From UBA2421 sp002343075 (GTDB lineage Bacteria > Planctomycetota > Phycisphaerae > Tepidisphaerales > Tepidisphaeraceae): 64,000 bases of DNA. Positions 52,475 through 62,239 of this stretch are shown in pieces. Under the pieces are notes generated by a model, which did no database searches, had not been told where the DNA came from, and saw nothing but the letters and a program-made list of their open reading frames with translations. Where the stretch lies: the NCBI GenBank assembly GCA_937982565.1, contig CALJLN010000037.1, forward strand, positions 1 to 64,000, in the 5' to 3' direction. The position numbers were made by a program, and so were the translations under genes. How positions within the stretch are numbered: the stretch's first letter is position 1; the number at the start of each line of letters is the position of its first letter.

Positions 52475-52774
52475 ATGCTACTTGCCTTGATTGCGCTCGG
52501 TTTACTCGCGTTGGCACTCGTGGTCATGCGAATGCTCCGGCGGGGCGGTCAGCGCCGAAGTCTGACGTTCAGCGATCCGATGTCTGATCTATCGATGCTT
52601 CAGGATGCGCTTGAAAGCGAAAAAATCACGCCGGAAGAGTTTGAAGTGCTATGGATGAAGTTTCAACACCGGCGGCGCGAAGAAGGAATCTCCGCGCCGC
52701 CGGCAGCTCTTGAAGTTGTCTTTTCAGAAATGACTGATGGGCGATCGGAAGTCGCTCCCGACTCGCCTCGCTAA
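52475..52774 (+). CDS. small membrane protein with SHOCT-like segment
   Basis: The 99-residue protein has one N-terminal membrane helix (LLALIALGLLALALVVM) and a SHOCT-like segment (LQDALESEKITPEEFEVLW), a short helical oligomerisation motif. Function unknown. Its end overlaps the secA stop on the other strand by 4 bases. Confidence 0.65.
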   Translation: MLLALIALGLLALALVVMRMLRRGGQRRSLTFSDPMSDLSMLQDALESEKITPEEFEVLWMKFQHRRREEGISAPPAALEVVFSEMTDGRSEVAPDSPR

Positions 52775-55700
52775 ACGGCTACATCCGCCCCGCAGCACTT
52801 CTTATACTTTTTCCCACTACCACATGGACACGGATCATTTCGCCCTACTTTGGGCGATTCTCGCACGATCGTCTGAGGCTTGGCGCCTTCTCCCTGAGGC
52901 TGACTGGCGGCGTCGGAGCCCTCGCTGGCGAGCGTCTCTGCGACGCCGTAACTATCGCTGGTTTCATGGGTTGCAGCGGTCACCTTGTATTTGCTCTGCG
53001 CCTGGGGGGTCTGGCCCTGGACTCGGGCGCGGAAGATTAAGTCTGTCACCTTGTCGCGCACGCCGGCCATCATTTCTTCAAAGAAGCGGAAGCCTTCCTT
53101 CTTGTATAGAATGCGCGGGTCCTTCTCGGCAAAAGCGTGAAGGCCGATGCCTTGCTTGAGCATGTCCATCGCGTAGAGGTGGTCTTTCCAGCTTTGATCA
53201 AAGATCTGGATGAGCACGAACTGCTCCAAATCGGTCAACTCGCGCCGGAGAAAGTTTCGCGCGCGGTTGAGAAGCACATCGCGCTGGGTCAGTGTGCCGC
53301 TCCCATCGGCATCGCGGTCGCCCCCGCCGCGGGCGCCGGGGAGCTTGGGCTTGAGGTCCTCGATCGTCAGATTCTGGTAAAACCGCTTGTTGAACGCCTT
53401 AACCAGCGCCGCCTCATCCGGGTTTTCGCTGGTGAGTCGATCGATTTCCTGTTCCAGCCGCCCGTCTTCGATCCATTCTTCCTGTAGCGCGCACAGTTCT
53501 TCTCGCAGCTTTCGCACTGACTGCGATCGAATGTGTTCGAGGGTCATCTCAATGCCATACTTGCCCATGACCCATTGGCGGACGTACTCTCCCGCGTAGG
53601 CGTTGTCGGTTGTTCCCGAATCGCCGAAGCAGAACAGCAGGAGATGATCCACGGGATATTGAATCTCCCGAAGTGCATACGCATCGCGGGCCCGCTTTTC
53701 GATCAATTGCCCAATCTCAGCCGCGGGCTTGTTGATTTGCCGGCCCGCATCGAGCACAAACTCCTCGGCCTTGACATGCACGCCGAACTTATCCTCGGCC
53801 CAGTTGCAAAGCTGGTGAAGCGCATAGTTCTTCTCAAGATATTTCGCGATTTCTCCACAGTTTCGAGCCTCGATCTGGTCGATTGCCTTGTCGCGCAAGA
53901 TCTCCTCCACCTCGCGGGAATCCATCGATTTGATCTGCGTCTGACTCAGGCTCACCTGAAACCGGCTCATCGCCCAACTTGAAAGCCCTTTGATGTCCCA
54001 GCCGGTCTTATCTTCACGATCTTCCCCCATGAATTCATTGAGTTCCGTCGAAATGCTGCTATCCACGGCGTTGCGGGCCTCACCTTTGATAAGGTCTTCG
54101 AGTTCTTCAAGCTTACGAATGCCGCGCATGTCTTCCGGGTCGATCTGCACGCCCTCGAAATTGGCCCGCGCCCATTCAGCCAGAACGACCGCGACGTAAT
54201 CGCTGGTCACATATTTTTCCACCGCGTCTTCAATGGCTTCGCCGATCATGCCCCAGATAACCTGATCGACGTTTCGGCCTTCCAGCACCTTCTGGCGCAT
54301 GCCGTAGAAAATGTTACGTTGCCGGTCGTTCACTTCGTCGTATTCCAGTAACTGCTTGCGGCCAAGGAAGTTACGCTCCTCGACTTTCTTCTGTGCCCGT
54401 AAGATTCCCTTGCTGATGCGTTTATCTTCGATCGCTTCGCCTTCCTTCATTCCCAGAAAGCCCAGCACCTTGATTGTCCACTCGCCGGCAAAAAGCTTCA
54501 TGAGTTCGTCTTGTAGCGAAACGTAGAAGCGAGAAGACCCCGGATCGCCCTGGCGGCCCCCGCGGCCGCGCAATTGGTTGTCGATGCGCCGTGCGGTGTG
54601 TCGCTCGGTGCCGATCACATGCAATCCCCCGGCCACCTTCCGACTGGGCGCGAGTTGAAATGCCGACGCGCCCGCATCATCAGGCTTAAGCTCGATCACC
54701 TTGTTCGTCGTGCGCTGAGTCAGCGTGTACTTCCCCGCATCGTGCTTCACGTCGTACCAGGTCTCAGGTGCCAGCTTGATATCTGTTCCGCGTCCTGCCA
54801 TGTTGGTGGCGATGGTGACATTGCCGACGCGCTCACCGTGCGGGTTGATGTGCGTCTGTCCGGCTTTGAGGACGATTTGTGCTTCGCGCTCGTGATATCG
54901 CGCGTTGAGCACCTCATGCTCAATTCCATATTTCTGCTTCAACATCTTGCTGAGCATCTCGCTCTTTTCGACGCTGGTGGTACCGACAAGAACCGGCCGG
55001 CACGCGTCGGAGTAGAGCTTGATTTCTTCAATAATCGAATCCCACTTTTCGCGCTCGCTTCGGTAAACCCGGTCGTCGGAGTCGAGCCGGACCACCGGGC
55101 GATTAGTTGGAATCGAAACGACCTCCAGCCGATAAATCTTGGTGAATTCTTCGCTTTCGGTCATGGCCGTGCCGGTCATGCCGCTGATTTGCTTGTACAA
55201 CTTGAAGAAATTCTGAAGCGTGATCGTTGCGAGAGTCTGCGTTTCCTGCTTGATGTTGACGCGCTCCTTCGCCTCGATCGCCTGATGCAGCCCGTCCGAC
55301 CACTGCCTGCCAACCATTTTGCGGCCGGTGTATTCGTCAACGATGACGATTTCCATCTCGTTCGTTCGCCCGCGGTCGACGACATAGTCTTTATCGCGCT
55401 CGAAGACGACATGCGCTCGCAGTGCCTGCTCCATGAGGTGCGGCCACTCCATGTTCGAGCCGACATAGAAGCTTCCGACTCCCGCCTCCTCCTGCGCCGC
55501 TGCGATGCCTTCGTGGGTCATGTGAACGCTCTTTCGATCCCATTCCACCTCGAAGTAGGCAGTGATGGCGTTCTTCTTTTCCTCGGCTGCGGCGAGGCGC
55601 TTCTCGGCCTCTGACTCGCGAGTCTTGGCTGCGGTTTTTTCCTGTTTGTCATCGGTTTTGTCGAAATCGCCCTTGGCGGCCTTAATCGCGCGCTTGGCGG

Positions 55701-56685
55701 CTTCCACTTCCTTCTCGGCTTCGGCGAATGGTTTGTGCAGTTCGAGGAGTTTTCGAGCGACGGTGTCGGCTGCCTTATATTTCGGCGCGTCGTCGTGTGC
55801 CGCTCCGCTGATAATCAACGGCGTGCGGGCTTCGTCGATCAGGATACTGTCAACCTCATCGACGATCGCAAAGTCAAGCGGGCCTTGCACTTGCAGCTCG
55901 AATCGCTCCTTCATGTTGTCGCGCAGAAAGTCGAAGCCAAACTCGCTATTGGTGCCGTAAGTCACATCACACTTGTAGGCCCGCTTCCGCGCTTCGCCGC
56001 CGGGGTCCATTTCGGATTGGATGTAACCGACCTCAAGCCCAAGCGCCTCAAATGCGGGGCGAATCCAGTTGGCATCGCGGCGAACGAGGTAATCGTTCAC
56101 GGTAACCACGTGACAATGCATTCCTTCGATCGCGCGGAGAAAGCAGGCCAGCGGGGCAACAAACGTCTTGCCTTCGCCGGTCGCCATTTCGGCAATCTTG
56201 CCCTCGTACAGCACAAGTCCGCCGATCAACTGCACATCAAAGCAGCGGGCGCGAAACGGCGGCCGGGAATCGGGGTAAATTCTCCTCACCGCGGCGTAAA
56301 TCTCCGGCGGGATGGCGATTCGCTGCCAGGTCTCGCCGGTGGCGATCATGGTCTTTTGCACCTGGTCGTAGGCTTCGAGCATCGCATCGTCGAGCTGATC
56401 AGGGTCGAAGTTCTCCTCTGGATTAAAAATCTGCCGGATGCCGATATTGCGATCCATTGACTCGCGAATGATGGCCAGTGCCTCCGGAAGCACGTCTGCC
56501 ATCTTCAAATGGCCTCCTGACACTTTCTGGCGAATTTCCTGGGTTCGATCTCGCAGCTGCGCATCGGTCATCGGGGCGACTTTTGATTCTGCTTCGTTGA
56601 TTCGAGCGACGATGCTGCGATAGCGTTTGAGTAAACGATCATTGCGACTGCCGAAGATCTTAGTTAGCACTTTGCCGAAATTCAT
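52771..56685 (-). CDS. secA: preprotein translocase ATPase SecA (large form)
   Basis: The 1304-residue protein drives protein export. MATGEGKT (Walker A), VDEVDSILIDEARTPLIISG, GMTGTAMTESEEF and GRGGRQGDPGSSRFYVS are intact. The C-terminal CPCGSGKKYKKCCG is the zinc/SecB-binding tail. It is about 400 residues longer than E. coli SecA: a charged coiled-coil insertion lies at about 310-375 and extra helices at about 850-1130. AAGGA precedes the start. A small exported ORF lies just upstream. Confidence 0.97.
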   Translation of the reverse strand: MNFGKVLTKIFGSRNDRLLKRYRSIVARINEAESKVAPMTDAQLRDRTQEIRQKVSGGHLKMADVLPEALAIIRESMDRNIGIRQIFNPEENFDPDQLDDAMLEAYDQVQKTMIATGETWQRIAIPPEIYAAVRRIYPDSRPPFRARCFDVQLIGGLVLYEGKIAEMATGEGKTFVAPLACFLRAIEGMHCHVVTVNDYLVRRDANWIRPAFEALGLEVGYIQSEMDPGGEARKRAYKCDVTYGTNSEFGFDFLRDNMKERFELQVQGPLDFAIVDEVDSILIDEARTPLIISGAAHDDAPKYKAADTVARKLLELHKPFAEAEKEVEAAKRAIKAAKGDFDKTDDKQEKTAAKTRESEAEKRLAAAEEKKNAITAYFEVEWDRKSVHMTHEGIAAAQEEAGVGSFYVGSNMEWPHLMEQALRAHVVFERDKDYVVDRGRTNEMEIVIVDEYTGRKMVGRQWSDGLHQAIEAKERVNIKQETQTLATITLQNFFKLYKQISGMTGTAMTESEEFTKIYRLEVVSIPTNRPVVRLDSDDRVYRSEREKWDSIIEEIKLYSDACRPVLVGTTSVEKSEMLSKMLKQKYGIEHEVLNARYHEREAQIVLKAGQTHINPHGERVGNVTIATNMAGRGTDIKLAPETWYDVKHDAGKYTLTQRTTNKVIELKPDDAGASAFQLAPSRKVAGGLHVIGTERHTARRIDNQLRGRGGRQGDPGSSRFYVSLQDELMKLFAGEWTIKVLGFLGMKEGEAIEDKRISKGILRAQKKVEERNFLGRKQLLEYDEVNDRQRNIFYGMRQKVLEGRNVDQVIWGMIGEAIEDAVEKYVTSDYVAVVLAEWARANFEGVQIDPEDMRGIRKLEELEDLIKGEARNAVDSSISTELNEFMGEDREDKTGWDIKGLSSWAMSRFQVSLSQTQIKSMDSREVEEILRDKAIDQIEARNCGEIAKYLEKNYALHQLCNWAEDKFGVHVKAEEFVLDAGRQINKPAAEIGQLIEKRARDAYALREIQYPVDHLLLFCFGDSGTTDNAYAGEYVRQWVMGKYGIEMTLEHIRSQSVRKLREELCALQEEWIEDGRLEQEIDRLTSENPDEAALVKAFNKRFYQNLTIEDLKPKLPGARGGGDRDADGSGTLTQRDVLLNRARNFLRRELTDLEQFVLIQIFDQSWKDHLYAMDMLKQGIGLHAFAEKDPRILYKKEGFRFFEEMMAGVRDKVTDLIFRARVQGQTPQAQSKYKVTAATHETSDSYGVAETLASEGSDAASQPQGEGAKPQTIVRESPKVGRNDPCPCGSGKKYKKCCGADVAV

Positions 56686-56797
56686 GGGGAGTCCTTGTAC
56701 TGGCTGCCGGATGCTGATTGCGAAAACCGTGAATAAACAAGTTGATATCGCGCCGCTACTGGAAAACGGGCGATTGAAGAGAGACGTTAATATGCAG

Positions 56798-57097
56798 TTA
56801 GCAGCAGGGCGGGGGCAGGCGGGAGTGAAGCGCGCTCACGGGCACGCACGGTTGCACCGATTCAACCACAACAAATCGCACAGAAGCAAGGGGGGCGGCG
56901 TGAACCTGTCTTAGCCGAACGGGATCGATGGTTGCGGCAACCCTGCGAAACTGAATCTGCAGTTGGCGGACAATCTGCCCGGTGATGCCCTGCGTCGGAT
57001 GTCGGTTTCCTGCTGAGCCGGCTGCCACGCCGCGATCGGCGCAGATCGCCACCGCCACAAGGGCAATGGCAAGGGTATGGTAGCGGGCTGGTCGCAT
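56798..57097 (-). CDS. small exported protein upstream of secA (possible secretion monitor)
   Basis: The 99-residue frame starts with a signal peptide (RPARYHTLAIALVAVAI, cut near GVAAG) and ends RLPPPCC-stop, with three consecutive prolines five residues from the end. The secA start is 112 bases on. In E. coli SecM, and in other monitors such as VemP, an exported nascent chain stalls near its end to raise translation of a downstream Sec gene; the position, size, signal and proline run fit, but no known arrest motif matches. Nothing else supports it as a gene, though GAGGTC lies 12 bases before the ATG. Confidence 0.5.
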   Translation of the reverse strand: MRPARYHTLAIALVAVAICADRGVAAGSAGNRHPTQGITGQIVRQLQIQFRRVAATIDPVRLRQVHAAPLASVRFVVVESVQPCVPVSALHSRLPPPCC

Positions 57098-57186
57098 AGA
57101 AAACGAAGACCTCAATTATCCGCCTGTTTTGGGCAGGAATCAAGCATCGGCCGCCATTTGCGGGACTCCGGGTCCGATTCTCTGTG

Positions 57187-60100
57187 TCAGTTCGACCCCG
57201 CCGGAACCGTTCGCCCCGACCGGTTCGGCAGGTCAGGCGGGGCTGGCAAGGTAGGCGGATTGGCGTCAATTTCCTTTAATAGCTCGGCAATCGCACGATC
57301 CATCTGCGAATCGCGTCCTGCGAGTTCATCCTCGGGCGAGTTTTCCACCTCAATGTCCGGATCGACCCCGTGCCCTTCAATGTTCCATCCCTCCGCGGCG
57401 TGAAAAAACGCAAACTCCGGCTGGCTCGACATCCCGGCATCGATAAAGGCCTTATCGGAGCGTATTCCGACCACGCCGCCCCATGACCGCTTGCCAATCA
57501 GCTTTCCTAAACCATATTGCCTGAAATTGAACGGGAAAATATCCCCATCAGATCCGGAGTTTTGGTCGATCAGGCAAACCTTAGGCCCAGTGTGAACGCG
57601 GTCGGGATAAGTGCCAACCAGTCCCCGGCGCGGCTTATCGTACGCAATTGCCTTGCGATTCAACCGTTCGAGCAACATCTGGCTGACAAACCCGCCGTGG
57701 TTGTTTCGCACGTCCACAATCAACGCCTCCTTGCGAATCTGCGGGTAGAACCCTTTGACAAACTGCACCAACCCATCGCCGGACATGTCGGGAATGTGAA
57801 AATAGCCAATCCGCCCGCTCGACTTTTCGGCAACGTACTCCCGGTTGCGTCGGCACAGGTCGGCATAGCGCAGCTCAAAGTCGCTGACGAGGGTGCTGAT
57901 CTGAACATCGCGCGCATCGGACTTGTCGACGTTGCTGGCGACCGTTAGCTGCACTTCGACGCCCGCAAGACCGGACAAGCGCTCATCCACGCTGTCGGTC
58001 GGCGCAAGTTTGCGGCCGTTGATTGCCAGGAGGTAGTCGCCGTCCCTCACGTTGACGTGTGCCTGAGCCAGCGGCGAAGTAACAAAAGTCTCCCACTTTT
58101 CCGGGCGAATCACCCGCTGAAATCGGTGCAGTCCGGTGGATTCATCAACATCAATATCCGCGCCGAGCAGGCCAATGAGGACCGGCTTCGGCGGTTGGAA
58201 GTTAGAGTCGCCGCCGAAGACATAAGTGTGGCTTGTGCCCAGTTCGCCGATGAGTTGGCCGATCAGGTCATTCATTTCCCCACGTGACCCGACTCGGGCA
58301 ACCAGCGGCTTGTACTTTTCCTGCATCGCGGTCCACGGTACACCCACCATGTTTTCGGCCCAGAAGAAGTCGCGCTGTAGACGCCATGCCTCACTATAAA
58401 TCTGCGCCCACTCGGCGGATGTATCGACCATGAGGCGAAGTGAGGTTAGATCAAGCTTTTCCTTGATGTCGTCCCCGGGCTTGCCGGCGGTGTCCGCGAC
58501 GTTGATTGCGCTGCCCTCGCGCCAGGCAATCTTCTTGCCGTCGTTGCTGATTGAGAATCCGGTAGCGCTCGGAAGAAAAGTCTCGGCTTTCTTTTCCTTC
58601 ATGTCGTAACAGAGCAGCTTGCCCGCGCGTTCGCGTCCGCCGGGGGTGGCGTGATCGTCTTCGTTCATGCCCCGGGCGGGAAGATCGATGAAGAACACCT
58701 TTCCTTCCACCGCCGCGACCGCGGTGATGTTGCCCGCGGCGACGTTGGGTAACTCGATCACACGGTCGGACAGGCCGCCAAGATCGATCTTGACCGCTGG
58801 AAGCTCTTTCTTGTCCTTCTTCTCGCCTTCTTTAGTGTCACCTGAGCCAGCACTCTCTTTTCCCTCGGCGGTGTCTGGACTCTTATCGCCAGACTGCTCG
58901 GACGTACCCGCCTTGGAGGGGTCCCCTGCGTCATCTTCCTGCAGTTCCTCCGGAAGAAACGGCGACTTACCATCGGCGGCAAGGATTGCAACGCAAAGTT
59001 TGGCCGACCGGGTGGTGGTAAACTCACGATCGATGTCATCTAAAACTGGATTCCAGTGGCGGTTGGATGCAAAAAAGAGGTACTTGCCTGTCGGATCCCA
59101 TGCGGGCGAATAGTCGGCGGTGAAGCCATTGCTGACCGTGCCCCGTTCGGCGGTCTCGACGTTGTATACATTCAGCGACTGCGTGCGATTGGCCTCGTCT
59201 TTGACATATGCAATCCACTTTCCGTCTGGCGACCACGCATATTCGCGGATCTCCCAAACCTCATTCTGATCAACTTCCTTTCGCTCGCCCGTTTCGGCAT
59301 CGACGATGTGAAGCGTGCACGTCAGGTCGGCGTACGCGAGACGCTTTCCATCGGGCGACCACGTCGGTGCAAAGAGCCAGCCTTTACCGGCGCTGGTAAG
59401 CAGTTTTGCAGGAGATTTGTTAGACGCATCGAGAATCTTGATTTCCTGTTCGCCCGTTTCGTCGGTGATGCAGGCCACTTTCGTTCCGTCTGGCGAGAAT
59501 GACACGGCACGTTCACGAACGCCGGAGGATTCTGTCAACTGCACCACGCGCCCCCCGGGCTTGCTCGGGGCGATCCAGATCTCGCCGCGTGAGCTGACGA
59601 GAATTTTCTTTCCGTCCGGGCTTAGCTCGAACCGATCGACTGTCTTGCTCGCGTCCTCGGCGCGCGGGCGCGAGCGGATTCGATCGGATGAAATGGAAAT
59701 ATCCAGCTTTGCTGAATCTCCCGTCGCAATATCCAGTTTCCAGAGATCCGCGCCGACTGTGTAGACGATTGATTTCCCGTCGGTATCTGCGAACCGCACA
59801 TCGTAGTCGGCGTGCTGCGTGGCCTGCCTTTCATCAGTTCCATCCGGCCGGGCGCTGAAAATGTTTAGATTGCCATCACGCTCGGTGACATAATAGATGC
59901 GGTCATCAACCCACATCGGATGGTTATGCACCGCAGCGGAGTTGGTCATCTGGCGAAACGTGCCGGTGGTGAGATCGCCCGTCCAGATCTGTGGCGCGGT
60001 GCCCCCCTTATAGCGTCGCCAGTTTGCGAACCATGTGTTGCGGAGGAAGGCGATGCTGTTCCCGTCGTTGCTGAACGAACCCAGGCCTGCGCGGCCGACG

Positions 60101-60564
60101 GGAACGAGCTTTGGCTCGCCACCTTCGGCAGCGATGGTGAATAGCTGTTCGAGGGAGTCGTTGCCGGTGCGGCGGGCGCGAAAGATCACGCTTTTGCCGT
60201 CGGGCGTCCAGCCGACGACATCTTCCCGCGACGGGTGGTAAGTCAGCCGGCGCGGCTCTCCGCCGTTGTGAGGCATGATGTAGACATCGCTGTTCCCCTG
60301 ATAGTCGGCGGTGAAGGCGATCCACTTGCCGTCCGGGCTGAAATTGGGCCACATCTCATTGGCGGGGTGTGAGGTAAGCCGGTGAGCAATCCCCCCCGCA
60401 GCGGGGACGGTCCACAAATCGCCCTCAGAGTTGAATACCACCTGCTCGCCGTGGATGGTAGGGTGGCGATAGTAGCCGGTGACGCCGGCAATGGCGGAAG
60501 TCGTGGCCCAGGCAGCAGTTGCGGCCGCAAGAATGACGCGGCTAGCTAACGATAAAGATGGCAT
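57187..60564 (-). CDS. tricorn-type S41 protease
   Basis: The 1125-residue protein has a signal peptide (1-27), a six- to seven-bladed propeller (about 30-350; WTVPAAGGIAHRLTSHP, FSPDGKWIAFTAD) and a second propeller (about 350-600), a charged linker (550-600), the PDZ domain (about 760-850) and an S41 protease core. NSGSDGDIFPFNFRQYGLGK holds the nucleophile Ser. Tricorn proteases degrade peptides from larger proteases. This form is exported, unlike archaeal tricorn. GAGGGTTTGC fixes ATG 60564 rather than 60615. Confidence 0.92.
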   Translation of the reverse strand: MPSLSLASRVILAAATAAWATTSAIAGVTGYYRHPTIHGEQVVFNSEGDLWTVPAAGGIAHRLTSHPANEMWPNFSPDGKWIAFTADYQGNSDVYIMPHNGGEPRRLTYHPSREDVVGWTPDGKSVIFRARRTGNDSLEQLFTIAAEGGEPKLVPVGRAGLGSFSNDGNSIAFLRNTWFANWRRYKGGTAPQIWTGDLTTGTFRQMTNSAAVHNHPMWVDDRIYYVTERDGNLNIFSARPDGTDERQATQHADYDVRFADTDGKSIVYTVGADLWKLDIATGDSAKLDISISSDRIRSRPRAEDASKTVDRFELSPDGKKILVSSRGEIWIAPSKPGGRVVQLTESSGVRERAVSFSPDGTKVACITDETGEQEIKILDASNKSPAKLLTSAGKGWLFAPTWSPDGKRLAYADLTCTLHIVDAETGERKEVDQNEVWEIREYAWSPDGKWIAYVKDEANRTQSLNVYNVETAERGTVSNGFTADYSPAWDPTGKYLFFASNRHWNPVLDDIDREFTTTRSAKLCVAILAADGKSPFLPEELQEDDAGDPSKAGTSEQSGDKSPDTAEGKESAGSGDTKEGEKKDKKELPAVKIDLGGLSDRVIELPNVAAGNITAVAAVEGKVFFIDLPARGMNEDDHATPGGRERAGKLLCYDMKEKKAETFLPSATGFSISNDGKKIAWREGSAINVADTAGKPGDDIKEKLDLTSLRLMVDTSAEWAQIYSEAWRLQRDFFWAENMVGVPWTAMQEKYKPLVARVGSRGEMNDLIGQLIGELGTSHTYVFGGDSNFQPPKPVLIGLLGADIDVDESTGLHRFQRVIRPEKWETFVTSPLAQAHVNVRDGDYLLAINGRKLAPTDSVDERLSGLAGVEVQLTVASNVDKSDARDVQISTLVSDFELRYADLCRRNREYVAEKSSGRIGYFHIPDMSGDGLVQFVKGFYPQIRKEALIVDVRNNHGGFVSQMLLERLNRKAIAYDKPRRGLVGTYPDRVHTGPKVCLIDQNSGSDGDIFPFNFRQYGLGKLIGKRSWGGVVGIRSDKAFIDAGMSSQPEFAFFHAAEGWNIEGHGVDPDIEVENSPEDELAGRDSQMDRAIAELLKEIDANPPTLPAPPDLPNRSGRTVPAGSN

Positions 60565-60770
60565 GCAAACCCTCGACTGAGAAGGAAGAGTGTAGTCCCG
60601 ATACAATGAGCCCACCGCGAGCGTACACGGCAGCGTAACTAGTGAAACACATTTGCCTGCAGAAAGTTACGGCGGAATCTGACAGGCAATGCCGCCGTAT
60701 TGCAACACACAAGCAGGCGAACCACCAAGGCGAGAAGCGCACCAAGCAAGCGAACTCCTTCTCGCGGGCG
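60565..60770. other. intergenic region
   Basis: Between the tricorn and phosphohexomutase genes (both leftward) I see no gene, repeat or clear terminator. Confidence 0.4.
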
Positions 60771-62162
60771 CTAGTGCCCGTGATGTGGTTCGCCCAAGAC
60801 GCCCTGAAGCTCATTCAGTTTTTCGCTCAGTTGCGTTGGGGATGACGCCTCGAGGTTCAGCCGCAGCAGTGGTTCGGTGTTGCTTTTGCGTACGTTAAAC
60901 CACCAATCGCCCATGTCGCAGGTAATGCCGTCGAGGTAGTCGACGTCGCCGGTCTTATATTTGTCCGCCAACTCGCGAATCTTGCCGTCTTTGTCTTCGA
61001 CCTGAAAATTGATCTCGCCCGATTGACTGTATTTGTAGTAGGGCGTCATCAGCTCGCTCAGAGGCTTCTCTTGTCCGCTTAGCACAGTCAGCAGGCAGGC
61101 GAACGCGATCGCGCCGGAGTCGGCGTTGAAGTTGTCGCGGAAGTAAAAGTGACCGCTAAGCTCCCCGCCGAAGACGGCCCTGGTTTCGGCGAGGGTTTTT
61201 TTGATGAACGCATGCCCCACCCGGTCCCGCCGAGGGATGCCACCGAACGCCTTAACGGTGTCGGCGACGACATGGCTCGAACGCAGGTCGTACACCACCG
61301 TGCTGCCTTTGTTTTCCGGACGCGCGAGGAAGTCTTTCGCCAGCAGGGCCGTCAGCAGATCGCAGCCTAGCGATTTACCGGTTTCGTCCAGGAAAATGCA
61401 TCGGTCGGCATCGCCATCAAAGCACGCGCCCAGATCGGGCTTGATCTCTGCCATTTTTGCTTTCAGCGCCGCGAGGTTGGCTTCGACCAGGGGATTGGGG
61501 TCGTGCGTGAAACTCCCGGTAATCTCGAACAGAATGGGGATGATCTCCAGGTTTTCCACGCCTCCGAACACTGCCGGCACCATTTTGCCCGCCATACCAT
61601 TTGAGCCGTCGACGACGATTCTGATCTTGCGCTTCAGGTTCAAGAACTGCAGTACATGCTCACGGTAGGGTTTCCACAGGTCCTGCTCGGTGAGTTTGCC
61701 CTGCTGGCCGGTTGCGCCGATCTTTCCCAGTTGCATCGCGATGCGCTTGATGTCGTCCAGCCCGCTCGCCGCGCCGATGGGCTTGGCCTTGGGCCCGCTG
61801 ATCTTGAAGCCGTTGTACTCAATCGGGTTGTGGCTGGCGGTAGTCATGACGCCGCCGACGCAATCGAGATGGTTGATGGCGAAGTAGATAAACGACGTAT
61901 CCACCATGCCCACATCCACCACGTTCATGCCTGTGGACCGAATGCCGTCGCAGAGTGCCGTTGCCAGCGAGGGTGAGTGCGGCCGCATGTCTCGCCCGAC
62001 GACGATTGTGTTCTCATCCTTCACCGCAACCGATGCGCCTTGCTGCCGGGAGCGGATGAGGAATTGCGCGGTTGCGTGGCCCACCTTCCACGCGGCCTCT
62101 TCGTTCAAAGGGGTGGGATAGGTGGCGCGGACGTCGTAGGCTTTGAAGATTTTTTCGATCAT
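60771..62162 (-). CDS. phosphomannomutase/phosphoglucomutase
   Basis: The 463-residue protein has the phosphoserine loop TTASHNPIEYNGFK (Ser110), the metal loop DGDADRC, the sugar loop GELSGHFYF and a C-terminal phosphate-binding domain with RKSNTEPLLRL. It interconverts hexose-1- and hexose-6-phosphates for GDP-mannose or UDP-glucose supply. Start at 62162 (MIEKIFKAYD); a GTG 12 bases upstream is possible. It lies 77 bases after metG, read the same way. Confidence 0.93.
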   Translation of the reverse strand: MIEKIFKAYDVRATYPTPLNEEAAWKVGHATAQFLIRSRQQGASVAVKDENTIVVGRDMRPHSPSLATALCDGIRSTGMNVVDVGMVDTSFIYFAINHLDCVGGVMTTASHNPIEYNGFKISGPKAKPIGAASGLDDIKRIAMQLGKIGATGQQGKLTEQDLWKPYREHVLQFLNLKRKIRIVVDGSNGMAGKMVPAVFGGVENLEIIPILFEITGSFTHDPNPLVEANLAALKAKMAEIKPDLGACFDGDADRCIFLDETGKSLGCDLLTALLAKDFLARPENKGSTVVYDLRSSHVVADTVKAFGGIPRRDRVGHAFIKKTLAETRAVFGGELSGHFYFRDNFNADSGAIAFACLLTVLSGQEKPLSELMTPYYKYSQSGEINFQVEDKDGKIRELADKYKTGDVDYLDGITCDMGDWWFNVRKSNTEPLLRLNLEASSPTQLSEKLNELQGVLGEPHHGH

Positions 62163-62239
62163 TTGGCACAACACGGGCTTTCAACCCGTTCCTTTCGAGG
62201 CATAGTTTTATTGGATCGATGGCGCGTTGAAAACCCGCG

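Noticed and set aside
56862..57269. Alternative minus-strand ORF upstream of secA
   Set aside because: It lacks a signal peptide and reads as Arg/Cys-rich shadow sequence; the frame from 57097 is better.
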